Notes: a model not told the origin generated them from the letters alone. Counted from the first letter of the stretch, positions 8,118 to 17,385 are shown. The stretch: 64,000 nt of DNA from Flavobacterium sp. HSC-32F16 (GCF_024171645.1 NZ_JALKAC010000005.1:248001-312000); one strand, 5' to 3'. Numbers and translations: made by a program.

Positions 8118-9055
8118 ACCTAACTGATAATTCAGAATCAATTTTAAAAGAAATTGATCTTAAATTTCAAGCCATAAACCAAAAAACTGATGTTCAGTTA
8201 GAAGGATTACTTTGGTCTAAACCAATCACTTACTGGGATTACATCCAAACAGACGCTCTTCTGAATTTACAGATACAACGCACCACACTTCCTGACGAAA
8301 TGGTTTTCATCATGTATCATCAGGTAAACGAATTAATCTTTAAAATGATTTTGTGGGAAATTGATCAAATCGCCGATGAACAAAATATTCAGGTTGCTTT
8401 TTTCAGCGAAAGACTTTCAAGAATTACGCGCTATTTTGATATGCTTACTAATTCGTTCAGTATTATGGAAAGCGGAATGGAAGTAGATCAATACATGAAG
8501 TTTAGAAATACACTTACTCCCGCAAGCGGATTTCAGAGTGCACAATATAGAATGATCGAATTTGCTTCTACCGATGTTATCAATTTAACCGATCGCAGAT
8601 ACAAAGCAAATTTCGACGAAAATACAGATCTTGAAACAAGTTTCGAACATTTATATTGGCAGGCAGCAGGAAAAGATTATCACACCGGCGAAAAATCGTA
8701 CTTACTTAACGAGTTTGAAAAAAAATATAAAGATCAGTTTTTAAGACAAATCACTACTTTCAAAACAAGGAACATTTGGCAGAAATTTACTCAGTTACCA
8801 ATTGAAGATCAGCAGAATCCCGAATTGATCAAAGCAATGCGTCATTACGACCATACAGTAAATATTACCTGGGTTATGCAGCATTTAAACACTGCCAGAA
8901 AATATATTTTAGAAAGTGGAAAAGGCAACGGCGAAGCGACCGGAGGAAGTGACTGGCAAAAATATATGCATCCAAAATACCAAAGACGCATCTTTTTTCC
9001 TAAATTGTGGACCGAAGAAGAATTGTCCAATTGGGGAAATGAAAATCCACTATAG
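8114..9055 (+). CDS. kynA: Tryptophan 2,3-dioxygenase family protein
   Basis: Haem-dependent dioxygenase family that converts L-tryptophan to N-formylkynurenine. Recognisable are WDYIQTDALLNLQ, MYHQVNELIFKMILWEI carrying the active-site HQ..EL motif, the substrate-contact segment SAQYRMIEF, and the C-terminal QHLNTARKYI followed by EATGGSDW, which corresponds to the haem-ligand His and the GTGGS loop of characterised enzymes. It has 313 residues, slightly longer than classical bacterial enzymes. Its start overlaps DUF3108 by 4 bases. No kynurenine formamidase or kynureninase is nearby, so its role in a full pathway is not shown here. Confidence 0.88.
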   Translation: MNLTDNSESILKEIDLKFQAINQKTDVQLEGLLWSKPITYWDYIQTDALLNLQIQRTTLPDEMVFIMYHQVNELIFKMILWEIDQIADEQNIQVAFFSERLSRITRYFDMLTNSFSIMESGMEVDQYMKFRNTLTPASGFQSAQYRMIEFASTDVINLTDRRYKANFDENTDLETSFEHLYWQAAGKDYHTGEKSYLLNEFEKKYKDQFLRQITTFKTRNIWQKFTQLPIEDQQNPELIKAMRHYDHTVNITWVMQHLNTARKYILESGKGNGEATGGSDWQKYMHPKYQRRIFFPKLWTEEELSNWGNENPL

Positions 9056-9078
9056 TTTCCTCCAAAAAAATTAAGAGT

Positions 9079-10299
9079 TTGAAAAAAGCATTCGTAATTA
9101 TAATAGTATTATTTTCAATATTTTCATGTAAAAAAACAGAAGAAAAAGTTGAAATTAAAATTACAAAACCAAAGATTAAAAAAGTAGAATTTGGTTTTAA
9201 TTACGCTGATTTTAATGTCGTTAATGATACTATATCCAAAGGAGATTCCTTCGGTTCTATACTGCAAAGTCAAAATATTGGCGATAAAAAAGTACACGAT
9301 ATTGTAGAACAGGTAAAAGATTCGTTTAATGTTAGATCTATTCGATATAACAAACCTTTTGTATTACTGCGTTCAAAAAACAAAACAAACAATCTTCAGG
9401 TTTTTATTTATCAGCCAGATGCATTAACTTATTATGTTATCGATTTACGAGACAGTATTGCAAAAGCTTATAAAAAAATAAAACCGGTTACTTTAAAACG
9501 AAAAATTATTGGCGGTGTTTTAAAAAGCTCTTTATCTGAAACTTTAGGAAACGAAAGTGTTGAAACAGCTCTTGCCAGCAGAATCACAAAAGTATTTTCT
9601 TGGTCAATTGACTTCTTCAAACTTAAAAAAGGCGATCGCTACGGTTTAATTTTTACAGAACGTTTCATTAATGGAAAAACTTACGATGGCGTTGAGGATC
9701 TTGAAGCTGCCTTTTTTGAATATAAAGGCAAAATCGTATATGCCTTTCCTTTTGAAAAAGATACACTTTCTGGAAAAGTTGAATATTATGATGATGAAGG
9801 AAAAACATTGAAGAATTTTTTCTTAAAAACACCAATTAAGTTTAGCCGAATCACTTCAAGATTCACCATGAACAGATTTCATCCTGTACAACATACCTGG
9901 AAAGCACATAAAGGAACTGATTATGCGGCTCCAACCGGAACACCAATTTCAACAACTGCATCCGGGGTTGTAGAAGCAACCGGATATACAGCAGGAAACG
10001 GAAACTTTGTAAAAGTAAAACACAACGGAACTTACTCTACTCAATATTTACATATGTCCCGAATTTTAGTAAAACGCGGACAAAGAGTTACCCAAGGACA
10101 AACTATTGGCTTAGTGGGAAGCACCGGTTTAGCTTCTGGCCCTCACGTTTGTTATCGTTTCTGGAAAAATGGCGTTCAGGTAGATGCACTTCGATTAAAT
10201 CTACCAACCGGAGAATCTTTAACCGGAAATGACAAAACCCGTTTCTTTAAACAAATCGAACCTTTGAAAAGAGAATTGGACAGTATTGGAAATTTGTAG
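9079..10299 (+). CDS. M23 family metallopeptidase lipoprotein with a Cys in the zinc motif
   Basis: Predicted periplasmic or outer-membrane lipoprotein that cleaves peptidoglycan cross-links. It starts at TTG 9079, and the lipobox FSIFSC sits at residues 12-17. An OapA/LysM-like N-terminal region precedes the LytM domain (about 260-375). The first metal motif is H277-K-G-T-D281, and His325 in YLHMS fits the second catalytic His. The usual HxH motif reads H356-V-C358 (GPHVCYRF), so the expected third zinc ligand is Cys instead of His. The domain is otherwise intact and ends with an extra 25-residue tail. It follows kynA by 23 bases. Confidence 0.92.
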   Translation: MKKAFVIIIVLFSIFSCKKTEEKVEIKITKPKIKKVEFGFNYADFNVVNDTISKGDSFGSILQSQNIGDKKVHDIVEQVKDSFNVRSIRYNKPFVLLRSKNKTNNLQVFIYQPDALTYYVIDLRDSIAKAYKKIKPVTLKRKIIGGVLKSSLSETLGNESVETALASRITKVFSWSIDFFKLKKGDRYGLIFTERFINGKTYDGVEDLEAAFFEYKGKIVYAFPFEKDTLSGKVEYYDDEGKTLKNFFLKTPIKFSRITSRFTMNRFHPVQHTWKAHKGTDYAAPTGTPISTTASGVVEATGYTAGNGNFVKVKHNGTYSTQYLHMSRILVKRGQRVTQGQTIGLVGSTGLASGPHVCYRFWKNGVQVDALRLNLPTGESLTGNDKTRFFKQIEPLKRELDSIGNL

Positions 10300-10330
10300 A
10301 GTTTTAAATATTCACTTAAAATAGAAAAAA

Positions 10331-10951
10331 ATGAAAAACGCTCGGCTTAAAGCGATTTACAATGAAACTTTTTCAAATTTAAAACTATTTTACAGAGACA
10401 CTACTTTACCGGAAAATTTAATTTCAAATTATAAAGTTGGACAAATCATTCAGGAAAAAGGTTTTACTGATATGACTTCTATTGGCGGCGGACTTTCGGG
10501 AAATTTCAGGTATTTAATTGCAAGTGCACACGCAAAAGATTTATCGAAATTCAATCCTGATTCAGCAAAAACAGGTCACTTTCTGTTAGACACGATTGCC
10601 TATTTTAAAGTATTGGACATTTATAGAATTGGCGATAAAACACAGGTTTTTCTTTTAAACATTCCAGACAATTCACTTTCTCTTTTTAAAAATTCATCTT
10701 CAAATCTGGAAGAAGAAATTACAGAAAAAGCTCGAAAAAAATTCAATGATAAAAACAGTTCATCTTTGGTTTTGGAATTACAAACTGAAAACTGGAAAGA
10801 AAGAACTCAATCTCCTATTGGAATGAACAACAATGGCGAATTCTTTTTTGACCATTCTAAGATTAAAACCGAACCTCTAAAAAGGATAGAAATAAATACT
10901 GCCGAGAAAACTATAAAAATTAACAAAAAGCCTTGGTGGAAGATTTGGTAA
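10331..10951 (+). CDS. Protein of unknown function, 206 aa
   Basis: I do not recognise this protein. It has no signal peptide or membrane segment. It has a glycine-rich SIGGGLSGNFRY segment near residue 50, a central beta-rich region (HFLLDTIAYFKVLDIYRIGD) and a helix-rich middle (NLEEEITEKARKKFNDK). It ends in the basic aromatic tail KKPWWKIW. The ATG at 10331 follows the M23 gene by 31 bases. The start of the next gene's longer frame overlaps its end, but the likely true start of that gene (10990) lies downstream. Probably conserved only within Flavobacteriales. Confidence 0.7.
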   Translation: MKNARLKAIYNETFSNLKLFYRDTTLPENLISNYKVGQIIQEKGFTDMTSIGGGLSGNFRYLIASAHAKDLSKFNPDSAKTGHFLLDTIAYFKVLDIYRIGDKTQVFLLNIPDNSLSLFKNSSSNLEEEITEKARKKFNDKNSSSLVLELQTENWKERTQSPIGMNNNGEFFFDHSKIKTEPLKRIEINTAEKTIKINKKPWWKIW

Positions 10952-10989
10952 AATCTTTTACTAAACAATTTCTAAATTCTAATTCATTT

Positions 10990-11322
10990 ATGAAAAAGGC
11001 TTCACTCATAATTATCTCTACAATAATAATTGGATGTTCAAATCCACGTGTTTTTATTCTAGATGACACAAAGGAAAACAAATATTTTGTATCCGAATTT
11101 ATAAATAATGCTTTTGAAGAAAATCAGATTGATAAATCTCCTTTAATTGTAATAAATGGAAAACCTTTTAGATACAACAAAAACCAGGACACCATTTTAT
11201 TACCTCTGAAAAAATCTAACATCAAAAGTTTAGAATTCCTGAACCAAAACAGCAGTCGTATAATTTATAATGAAAAAGAAAATGATGGCACTATTATAAT
11301 AACCACAAGAATACAAGACTAA
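10990..11322 (+). CDS. Small lipoprotein resembling an isolated TonB-receptor plug segment
   Basis: I start it at ATG 10990, which gives MKKASLIIISTIIIGCSNP, a lipoprotein signal with Cys at residue 16. An upstream ATG at 10933 would prepend 19 residues and bury the signal. The 110-residue product contains PLIVINGKPF, then SNIKSLEFLNQNSSRIIYN, and finishes GTIIITTRIQD. That layout resembles the stretch of TonB-dependent receptor plug domains that reads P-L-(V/I)-V-(I/V)-(D/N)-G ... I-I-I-T-T-(K/R). It therefore looks like a stand-alone plug-like repeat. Function unknown. Confidence 0.65.
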   Translation: MKKASLIIISTIIIGCSNPRVFILDDTKENKYFVSEFINNAFEENQIDKSPLIVINGKPFRYNKNQDTILLPLKKSNIKSLEFLNQNSSRIIYNEKENDGTIIITTRIQD

Positions 11323-11395
11323 TAACATCATAAAACGTTTTCGTAACTAATTGTTATATAATCCCTATCCGTTATCCTTTTAAAAGTTATTTCAG

Positions 11396-11403
11396 TATTT
11401 TTG
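11396..11403 (+). promoter_or_regulatory. Putative -7 box upstream of pgi
   Basis: TATTTTTG matches TAnnTTTG and lies 38 bases before the pgi ATG. No TTG with a normal spacer is seen upstream, so support is limited to the -7 element and position. Confidence 0.35.
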
Positions 11404-11440
11404 TGTTTCTAAAAAAACAAAATCTTCAATAAAAATACAA

Positions 11441-13084
11441 ATGGCTTTAAACACAACAAACCCAACAGGGACTGAAGCGTGGAAAAATCTGCAAAACCAC
11501 TATAATGCAATTCACGAAACCACAATTCAAGAATTGTTTCAACAAGATAAAACTCGTGCTGAAAAATTCAACTTACAATGGAATGACTTTTTAGTAGATT
11601 ATTCTAAAAATAACATCAGTCAGGAAACAATTTCTCTTTTATTAGAATTAGCAAATTCTATTGGATTAAAAGATGCGGTTGCTCAATATTTTGGAGGCGC
11701 ATTAATTAATCAAACTGAAAATCGTGCTGTTCTTCATACCGCATTACGCGCACCAGAATCATCAGTAATTAATGTTGATGGCGAAAACGTAATTCCAGAG
11801 GTTTATGAGGTAAAAAACAAAATCAAAAATTTTACAAACGAAGTTATTTCGGGAGAAAGAAAAGGTTTTACAGGTAAAGCTTTTACTGACATTGTAAATA
11901 TTGGAATTGGAGGTTCAGATCTTGGGCCGGTTATGGCCGTTGAAGCTTTACAATTTTACAAAAATCACCTAAACACACATTTCGTTTCAAATGTTGATGG
12001 TGATCATGTAAACGAAATAATCAAAAAATTAAATCCTGAAACAACTCTTTTCTTAATCGTTTCTAAGACTTTTACAACACAGGAAACTTTATCAAACTCA
12101 GAAACTATTAAAGAATGGTTTTTGAAATCAGGTTCGCAGGAAGATATTGCAAAACACTTTGTGGCGGTTTCTACAAACATTCAAAAAGTAACAGAATTTG
12201 GAATTAATCCTGACAATGTTTTCCCGATGTGGGACTGGGTTGGAGGAAGATTTTCTCTATGGAGCGCTGTTGGATTAAGTATTGCTTTGGCAATTGGTTT
12301 CGACAATTACAATCAATTATTAGTGGGAGCTAAAGAAATGGATGAACATTTCAAATCGGCAGAATTTAACGAAAACATTCCGGTAATTTTAGCTTTGTTA
12401 AGTGTCTGGTACAATAATTTCTTTGGTGCCGAAAGTGAAGCTTTGATTCCATATACTCAATACTTATCAAAATTAGCTCCTTATTTGCAGCAAGCAACTA
12501 TGGAAAGTAATGGTAAAAGTGTGGGTCGCGACGGAAAACCAGTTGATTACCAAACCGGAACTATTATTTGGGGAGAGCCCGGGACTAATTCACAACACGC
12601 CTTTTTCCAATTGATTCACCAGGGAACAAAATTAATCCCAACAGATTTTATTGGATTTGTAAAACCATTATATGGGAACGAAGATCATCATAATAAATTG
12701 ATGTCGAACTTTTTTGCTCAGACTGAAGCTTTATTAAACGGAAAAACTCCGGCACAAGTTCAGGCAGAATTTGACAAACAAAATTTATCTGCTGAAAAAG
12801 CTTCTTATTTATTACCATTTAAAGTTTTTACCGGAAACAAACCAACAAATACAATTTTGATTCAAAAACTTACTCCAAAAAGTTTAGGATCATTAATTGC
12901 ATTATATGAGCACAAAATTTTTGTTCAGGGCGTTATCTGGAACATTTTTAGTTTTGATCAATGGGGAGTTGAATTAGGAAAACAACTAGCAAACTCAATT
13001 TTAGACGAAATAAATTCTAAAACGGTTAAGGATCATGACAGTTCTACTTCATTTTTATTAAATCACTTTTTAAAGAACAAATAA
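11441..13084 (+). CDS. pgi: Glucose-6-phosphate isomerase
   Basis: Interconverts glucose-6-phosphate and fructose-6-phosphate in glycolysis and gluconeogenesis. The 547-residue length equals that of the E. coli enzyme. Visible signatures are NIGIGGSDLGPVMAVEAL, the SKTFTTQETLSN phosphate-binding loop, WDWVGGRFSLWSAVGL (PGI signature 1), and the region QLIHQGTKLIPTDF with the nearby catalytic segment WGEPGTNSQHAF. It stands as its own transcription unit, with a -7 box upstream and a strong terminator downstream. Confidence 0.98.
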   Translation: MALNTTNPTGTEAWKNLQNHYNAIHETTIQELFQQDKTRAEKFNLQWNDFLVDYSKNNISQETISLLLELANSIGLKDAVAQYFGGALINQTENRAVLHTALRAPESSVINVDGENVIPEVYEVKNKIKNFTNEVISGERKGFTGKAFTDIVNIGIGGSDLGPVMAVEALQFYKNHLNTHFVSNVDGDHVNEIIKKLNPETTLFLIVSKTFTTQETLSNSETIKEWFLKSGSQEDIAKHFVAVSTNIQKVTEFGINPDNVFPMWDWVGGRFSLWSAVGLSIALAIGFDNYNQLLVGAKEMDEHFKSAEFNENIPVILALLSVWYNNFFGAESEALIPYTQYLSKLAPYLQQATMESNGKSVGRDGKPVDYQTGTIIWGEPGTNSQHAFFQLIHQGTKLIPTDFIGFVKPLYGNEDHHNKLMSNFFAQTEALLNGKTPAQVQAEFDKQNLSAEKASYLLPFKVFTGNKPTNTILIQKLTPKSLGSLIALYEHKIFVQGVIWNIFSFDQWGVELGKQLANSILDEINSKTVKDHDSSTSFLLNHFLKNK

Positions 13085-13117
13085 ATTTAACTAAAAGTTC
13101 AATTTTATAAAACACTG

Positions 13118-13154
13118 AAACGCCTTGATTTAACAAAATTTAAGGCGTTTTTTC
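13118..13154 (+). terminator. Rho-independent terminator after pgi
   Basis: 9-bp stem AAACGCCTT/AAGGCGTTT (13118-13126 with 13142-13150) followed by a T-run. Confidence 0.88.
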
Positions 13155-13408
13155 GTATATAACTATGTGTAAAACATTATATTTTAACATATTTTGAAAG
13201 TTTATCGCTACAGTACTATTTAAAATATTGCTGTTTTAACAAAATAACCTACTTCTAATTCAACAAACCATCATTTTATTTAAAGAAAAAAGAAAAATTC
13301 ATTTTAATACGCAATACAAACTATAAAAGTTAACTTTCTTAACATTTTGATAACATTATCTGATTTTAATGTTATAATTTTGCCAAAAACAATAAACTTA
13401 ATAATAAC
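13155..13408 (+). promoter_or_regulatory. AT-rich leader with putative -7 box for the TonB-dependent receptor
   Basis: This is the remainder of the 324-base gap between pgi and the receptor gene. It is AT-rich, with no coding potential. A TAATTTTG box lies at 13375-13382, 27 bases before the ATG. The nearest TTTG upstream (13346-13349) leaves a 25-base spacer, longer than usual. I see no clear operator. Confidence 0.4.
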
Positions 13409-16237
13409 ATGAAGAAAATGAAAAATTGGTTACTTACTGGACTATTTTTTATGATAGTTTCAACCGTATTTTCACAAGGAAAGGTTACTGGTACTATTAC
13501 CGACGGTACAGGTTCATTACCAGGAGCAAACGTACAGATCAAAGGATCTTCTACGGCGACTTCAACAGATTTTGATGGTAAATTTACCCTTAATTCAACG
13601 ACATCTACAGGAGAAATTGTTATTTCTTACTTAGGTTACGAAAACAAAACTGTAAAATTTACAGTAAATGGTGGTACTGCAAACGTAGGAACTATCGCTT
13701 TATCATCTAATTCTAACGAATTAAGTGAGATTGTAGTAAAAAGTACAGTAGTGGATATTGCAAAAGACAGAAAAACTCCGGTTGCTGTTTCTACAATTAA
13801 AGCTGCAGAAATTAGAGAAAAATTAGGAACTCAGGAATTCCCGGAGATTTTAAGAAATACACCTTCTGTGTATGTTACTAAATCAGGTGGTGGTTTTGGA
13901 GACTCAAGAATTAACATTCGTGGTTTTAACCAAAACAACATTGCTGTTATGATTAACGGTATGCCGGTTAATGACATGGAAAACGGTTCTGTTTACTGGA
14001 GTAACTGGGCTGGTTTATCAGATGTTACATCTGCTATGCAGGTTCAAAGAGGTTTAGGTTCTTCTAAATTGGCTACACCTTCTGTAGGAGGTACAATCAA
14101 CATTGTTACTAAATCTTCTGACATGAAAGAAGGAGGATCTTTTTCTTCTGGATTTGGAAATGGAAGAAACTTCAAAATTCAAGGATCTTATAACACAGGA
14201 AAATTAGACAACGGTCTTTCTGCTTCTGTTTTATTATCTCAAACAATGGGAGACGGTTACATCCCAGGAACTCAATTTGAAGGTTCTAACTACTATATCG
14301 CTTTAGGATATACTACTAAAAACGACAAACATGATTTCCAAGTTACTGTAACTGGAGCGCCGCAATGGCATAACCAAAGATCTACAGCTTCTACAATTGC
14401 AACTTACCAAAAATATGGTTCTCTTGCTGAGCCAAATATCAGATACAATCCTGATACAGGTTATTTAAATGGTGAACAATACAACATCAGAAAAAACTAC
14501 TACCACAAACCAATTGCTTCTTTCAACTGGGATTATAAAATCAACGAAACTACAAAACTTTCTTCTGTTCTTTACGCCTCTATGGGTCGTGGAGCTGGTG
14601 CAAGTGCTACTGGTGGTGTAGGAGGAAACGTTTACAATAGTTCAGTTTTCTTATTACCAAACGGTATGGTTGATTATGACAAAATCCAAGCATGGAACAA
14701 TGGTACAGGAACTGTTTTCTTTAACGGAGCAAACAGATCTAGATCAGAAATTGGTGGTGCTCACCAAAATAGTTCTTCAACAGGTAGAACTGGAGCTGGA
14801 AATGCTACAGATCCTTATGTTTACAACACTACATCAGGTATTACTCAAACTTCATCTATCAACTCTCATGACTGGTTTGGAGCTGTAATCAACTTGAACA
14901 AAAAATTATCTGAAACCTTAACATTAGATTTTGGTGTTGATGCAAGAACTTATACAGGATACCACTTTACAGTAGTTAATGATTTATTAGGTGGTGATGA
15001 ATTTTTTGACAACAACATTGCAAGTTTAAAGCCAACTGGAAGAAAACTTACATCAACTTACGCTACAAACGTTCAATGGAATGTTTTCGATAAGAGAAAT
15101 TATGACAAAATCTCATTTAACAGTACTGGAAAAGTAAGATGGTATGGTGCATTTACTCAATTAGAGTACTCTAAAGATAATTTAACTGCATTTGTTCAGG
15201 GAGCAATTTCTCAACAAGGATTTAAAAGAGAGGATAATTTCGTATACTTACCAACTGATCCATTAGCATCTACAGATTACGAAAATATCTTAGGTGGAAA
15301 TGCAAAAGCTGGAGCGAACTACAACATCAACGAAAAACATAATGTTTACGTTAATGCTGGATACTACTCAAGACAACCATTCTTTAACTCAGTTTATCCA
15401 AATAACAGATCTACAGTAAACCCTAACCTTACTAATGAGAAAATTACTGGATTTGAAGCTGGATATGGTTTCCGTTCAAGATTCTTTAATGCGACTGTAA
15501 ATCTTTACAACACGACTTGGAACGACAGATACTTAAAAGGTAATGCTCTTCCTGCTGGTGGAGGAATTGCTGCAAACACAACTTATACTGAATTTACAGG
15601 TCTTAATGAGGTTCACTCTGGAGTTGAATTTGAAGGATCTTCTAACATTACAGACAAATTCAAAGTTAATGCAATGTTCTCTTACGGGATCTGGGAATAC
15701 AAAGGAAATGCAAGTGTAAACGCTTACTATCAAGCAGATAACACTCCTGTTGCTGGATATACTGCAGCTACAGTATACATGGATAAAGTAAAAGTAGGTG
15801 ACGCTGCACAAATGACAGCTTCATTAGGAGCTTCTTACGAAGTTTTAACAAGAGTAACACTTGATGCAAATTATAATTTTAATGATAAATTATACGCTGG
15901 ATTAAGCCCTACTACATTTACAAGTGCTGATAACAAAGGAGCTTTAGAATTACCTTCTTACGGTTTATTCGACGCAGGTTTCTCATACAAAATGTTAACT
16001 GGTAAAAACAAAGACAAATCATTAAATTTCAGATTAAACGTAAACAACTTATTCGACAAAATTTACATTGCTGAGTCTAGAACAAACATTTTTGCTGATG
16101 ACAACGTAAGTTCTACAAATGCTGCTGCAGGAACTTATGTTTCTAACAACAGATTGTACAGAGGTTTAGCTGATGGTAACCAGGTATTCTTTGGTTTCGG
16201 AAGAACTTGGAACTTTACACTACGTTACGATTTCTAA
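13409..16237 (+). CDS. TonB-dependent outer-membrane receptor (solitary)
   Basis: Gated outer-membrane importer energised by TonB-ExbBD. The signal peptide (MKKMKNWLLTGLFFMIVSTV, cut after FSQ) precedes a CarboxypepD_reg-like beta-sandwich (about 24-105, with DFDGKFTLNS and ISYLGYENKTV). The plug follows (about 125-235, with RINIRGFNQNNIAVMINGMP and GGTINIVTKSS), then a 22-strand barrel ending RYDF with a terminal aromatic. It is 942 residues long. No SusD partner is adjacent, so it is probably not a glycan SusC. The ligand is unknown. It is monocistronic, with a strong terminator 24 bases after the stop. Confidence 0.95.
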   Translation: MKKMKNWLLTGLFFMIVSTVFSQGKVTGTITDGTGSLPGANVQIKGSSTATSTDFDGKFTLNSTTSTGEIVISYLGYENKTVKFTVNGGTANVGTIALSSNSNELSEIVVKSTVVDIAKDRKTPVAVSTIKAAEIREKLGTQEFPEILRNTPSVYVTKSGGGFGDSRINIRGFNQNNIAVMINGMPVNDMENGSVYWSNWAGLSDVTSAMQVQRGLGSSKLATPSVGGTINIVTKSSDMKEGGSFSSGFGNGRNFKIQGSYNTGKLDNGLSASVLLSQTMGDGYIPGTQFEGSNYYIALGYTTKNDKHDFQVTVTGAPQWHNQRSTASTIATYQKYGSLAEPNIRYNPDTGYLNGEQYNIRKNYYHKPIASFNWDYKINETTKLSSVLYASMGRGAGASATGGVGGNVYNSSVFLLPNGMVDYDKIQAWNNGTGTVFFNGANRSRSEIGGAHQNSSSTGRTGAGNATDPYVYNTTSGITQTSSINSHDWFGAVINLNKKLSETLTLDFGVDARTYTGYHFTVVNDLLGGDEFFDNNIASLKPTGRKLTSTYATNVQWNVFDKRNYDKISFNSTGKVRWYGAFTQLEYSKDNLTAFVQGAISQQGFKREDNFVYLPTDPLASTDYENILGGNAKAGANYNINEKHNVYVNAGYYSRQPFFNSVYPNNRSTVNPNLTNEKITGFEAGYGFRSRFFNATVNLYNTTWNDRYLKGNALPAGGGIAANTTYTEFTGLNEVHSGVEFEGSSNITDKFKVNAMFSYGIWEYKGNASVNAYYQADNTPVAGYTAATVYMDKVKVGDAAQMTASLGASYEVLTRVTLDANYNFNDKLYAGLSPTTFTSADNKGALELPSYGLFDAGFSYKMLTGKNKDKSLNFRLNVNNLFDKIYIAESRTNIFADDNVSSTNAAAGTYVSNNRLYRGLADGNQVFFGFGRTWNFTLRYDF

Positions 16238-16260
16238 AATTTAGAATCTAAATAAATAAT

Positions 16261-16298
16261 AAAACGGCATTGACTTTTAAGTTCAATGCCGTTTTTTT
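16261..16298 (+). terminator. Rho-independent terminator after the TonB-dependent receptor
   Basis: 13-bp stem AAAACGGCATTGA/TCAATGCCGTTTT (16261-16273 with 16283-16295) and a T-run. Confidence 0.92.
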
Positions 16299-16312
16299 AT
16301 GGTCATTTTTGT

Positions 16313-16320
16313 TATATTTG
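16313..16320 (+). promoter_or_regulatory. Putative -7 box for the small membrane protein
   Basis: TATATTTG fits TAnnTTTG and lies 23 bases upstream of the ATG at 16344. It also falls downstream of the alternative ATG at 16299, which supports the later start. A -33 element would overlap the preceding terminator and is not evident. Confidence 0.4.
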
Positions 16321-16343
16321 TTTTTAACAAAAAAACACAGTTT

Positions 16344-16766
16344 ATGTATAATTTTATAAAACAGTTTCACTCTGGCTGGGCTTATTTGGCATTATTGCTA
16401 TTAGCATTTGCCGTTATAAATGCCATCATAGGTTTTACCTCTAAAAAAGAGTTTACAGCAAAAGATCGCAAAATTTCTTTGTTTGCATTAATTGGAACCC
16501 ATACTCAGTTATTAATCGGTTTAATATTATATTTTGTTTCTTCAAAAGGCCTTGCTGTTTTAGGACAAATGTCTAATCCTGAACTACGATTAACATCATT
16601 AGAGCATCCTCTAATTAATATTATTGCAATCGTTCTAATTACTATTGGATGGTCAAAACATAAAAAACTAATCAACAGCGAAGCTAAATTTAAAACTTTC
16701 GCCGTTTTTTACGGATTAGGATTGATACTTATTTTAAGTAGAATTCCGTGGAACCTATGGTTCTAA
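16344..16766 (+). CDS. Four-helix integral membrane protein, cytochrome b-like
   Basis: A 140-residue inner-membrane protein starting at ATG 16344 (MYNFIKQFHSGWAYLALLLL). Four hydrophobic segments are visible at about residues 12-32, 47-68, 85-106 and 118-138. Conserved-looking histidines occur in QFHSGW, GTHTQL and LEHPLIN, placed at membrane edges as in haem-b or quinone-binding helical bundles. Homologues in Flavobacteria are sometimes labelled cytochrome B, but haem binding is an inference. It is bounded by its own -7 box and terminator, so it is monocistronic. Confidence 0.7.
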   Translation: MYNFIKQFHSGWAYLALLLLAFAVINAIIGFTSKKEFTAKDRKISLFALIGTHTQLLIGLILYFVSSKGLAVLGQMSNPELRLTSLEHPLINIIAIVLITIGWSKHKKLINSEAKFKTFAVFYGLGLILILSRIPWNLWF

Positions 16767-16778
16767 AAAATACCAATT

Positions 16779-16806
16779 AAAAGCCCTGGAAACATGGGCT
16801 TTTTTT
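16779..16806 (+). terminator. Rho-independent terminator
   Basis: Stem AAAAGCCC/GGGCTTTT (16779-16786 with 16796-16803) followed by T residues, 12 bases after the stop. Confidence 0.85.
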
Positions 16807-16858
16807 ATCTCGGCATATTATTTGTACAAACTCCCCCAAGTCTGAAAAAAAATAAATC

Positions 16859-17347
16859 ATGAGTAAAAAGAACATTATTCTTACCACATTAACAATAACT
16901 TTTTTAAGTTGTTATACCTACGTTATAAGCCAGACCAAACCAGTAATTGAGCCAAAAACACCTCAAGATACAGTAAAAAATATCAGGCCAAACATTATTG
17001 CACTTCCAACTGATTCTGTTTTTACAGATAAAGGTTTAAAATTAAAGGCATATAAAAAAAATGCTCACGCATCTTATTATTCGGATCGCTTTAATGGAAG
17101 AAAAACAGCTAACGGAAGCCGATTTAGCAATAGCAAATACACTGCAGCACACAAAAAACTTCCCTTTGGAACCAGAGTTAAAGTTACCAACGAAGCCAAC
17201 GGAAAGTTTGTGATTGTAAAAATCACTGATCGAGGTCCATTTGTAAAAACCCGTGAAATAGATCTTTCTAAACGTGCTTTTATGGAAATCACCAAGCATA
17301 AAGGCGCAGGTGCCATGAAAGTAACTATTGAAAGAATTATAGAATAA
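16859..17347 (+). CDS. rlpA: RlpA-like septal ring / lytic transglycosylase-type protein
   Basis: Exported 162-residue protein with a C-terminal double-psi beta-barrel (RlpA domain, about residues 70-160). Visible motifs are ASYYSDRFNGRKTANGSRFS, HKKLPFGTRVKVTN and ITDRGPF, followed by REIDLSKRAF. In Pseudomonas, RlpA cleaves denuded peptidoglycan and needs a SPOR domain for septal targeting. No SPOR domain is present here. The N-terminus (ILTTLTITFLSCYTY) could be either a lipoprotein signal with Cys at 18 or a normal signal peptide. Bounded downstream by a bidirectional terminator. Confidence 0.88.
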   Translation: MSKKNIILTTLTITFLSCYTYVISQTKPVIEPKTPQDTVKNIRPNIIALPTDSVFTDKGLKLKAYKKNAHASYYSDRFNGRKTANGSRFSNSKYTAAHKKLPFGTRVKVTNEANGKFVIVKITDRGPFVKTREIDLSKRAFMEITKHKGAGAMKVTIERIIE

Positions 17348-17348
17348 A

Positions 17349-17384
17349 AAAATCCCGTCTTGAAATTTCAGGACGGGATTTTTG
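17349..17384. terminator. Bidirectional terminator between rlpA and the DinB gene
   Basis: 11-bp stem AAAATCCCGTC/GACGGGATTTT (17349-17359 with 17372-17382) with inner TGAAA/TTTCA pairing. A-runs and T-runs on both sides serve the convergent genes. Confidence 0.9.
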
Positions 17385-17385
17385 T

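Noticed and set aside
13409..16237. Calling the solitary TonB-dependent receptor a SusC
   Set aside because: There is no SusD gene downstream. A terminator follows immediately and no glycan genes are adjacent.
17042..17316. Two minus-strand open frames opposite rlpA
   Set aside because: Both are antisense shadows of a conserved gene and have biased, non-protein-like composition.
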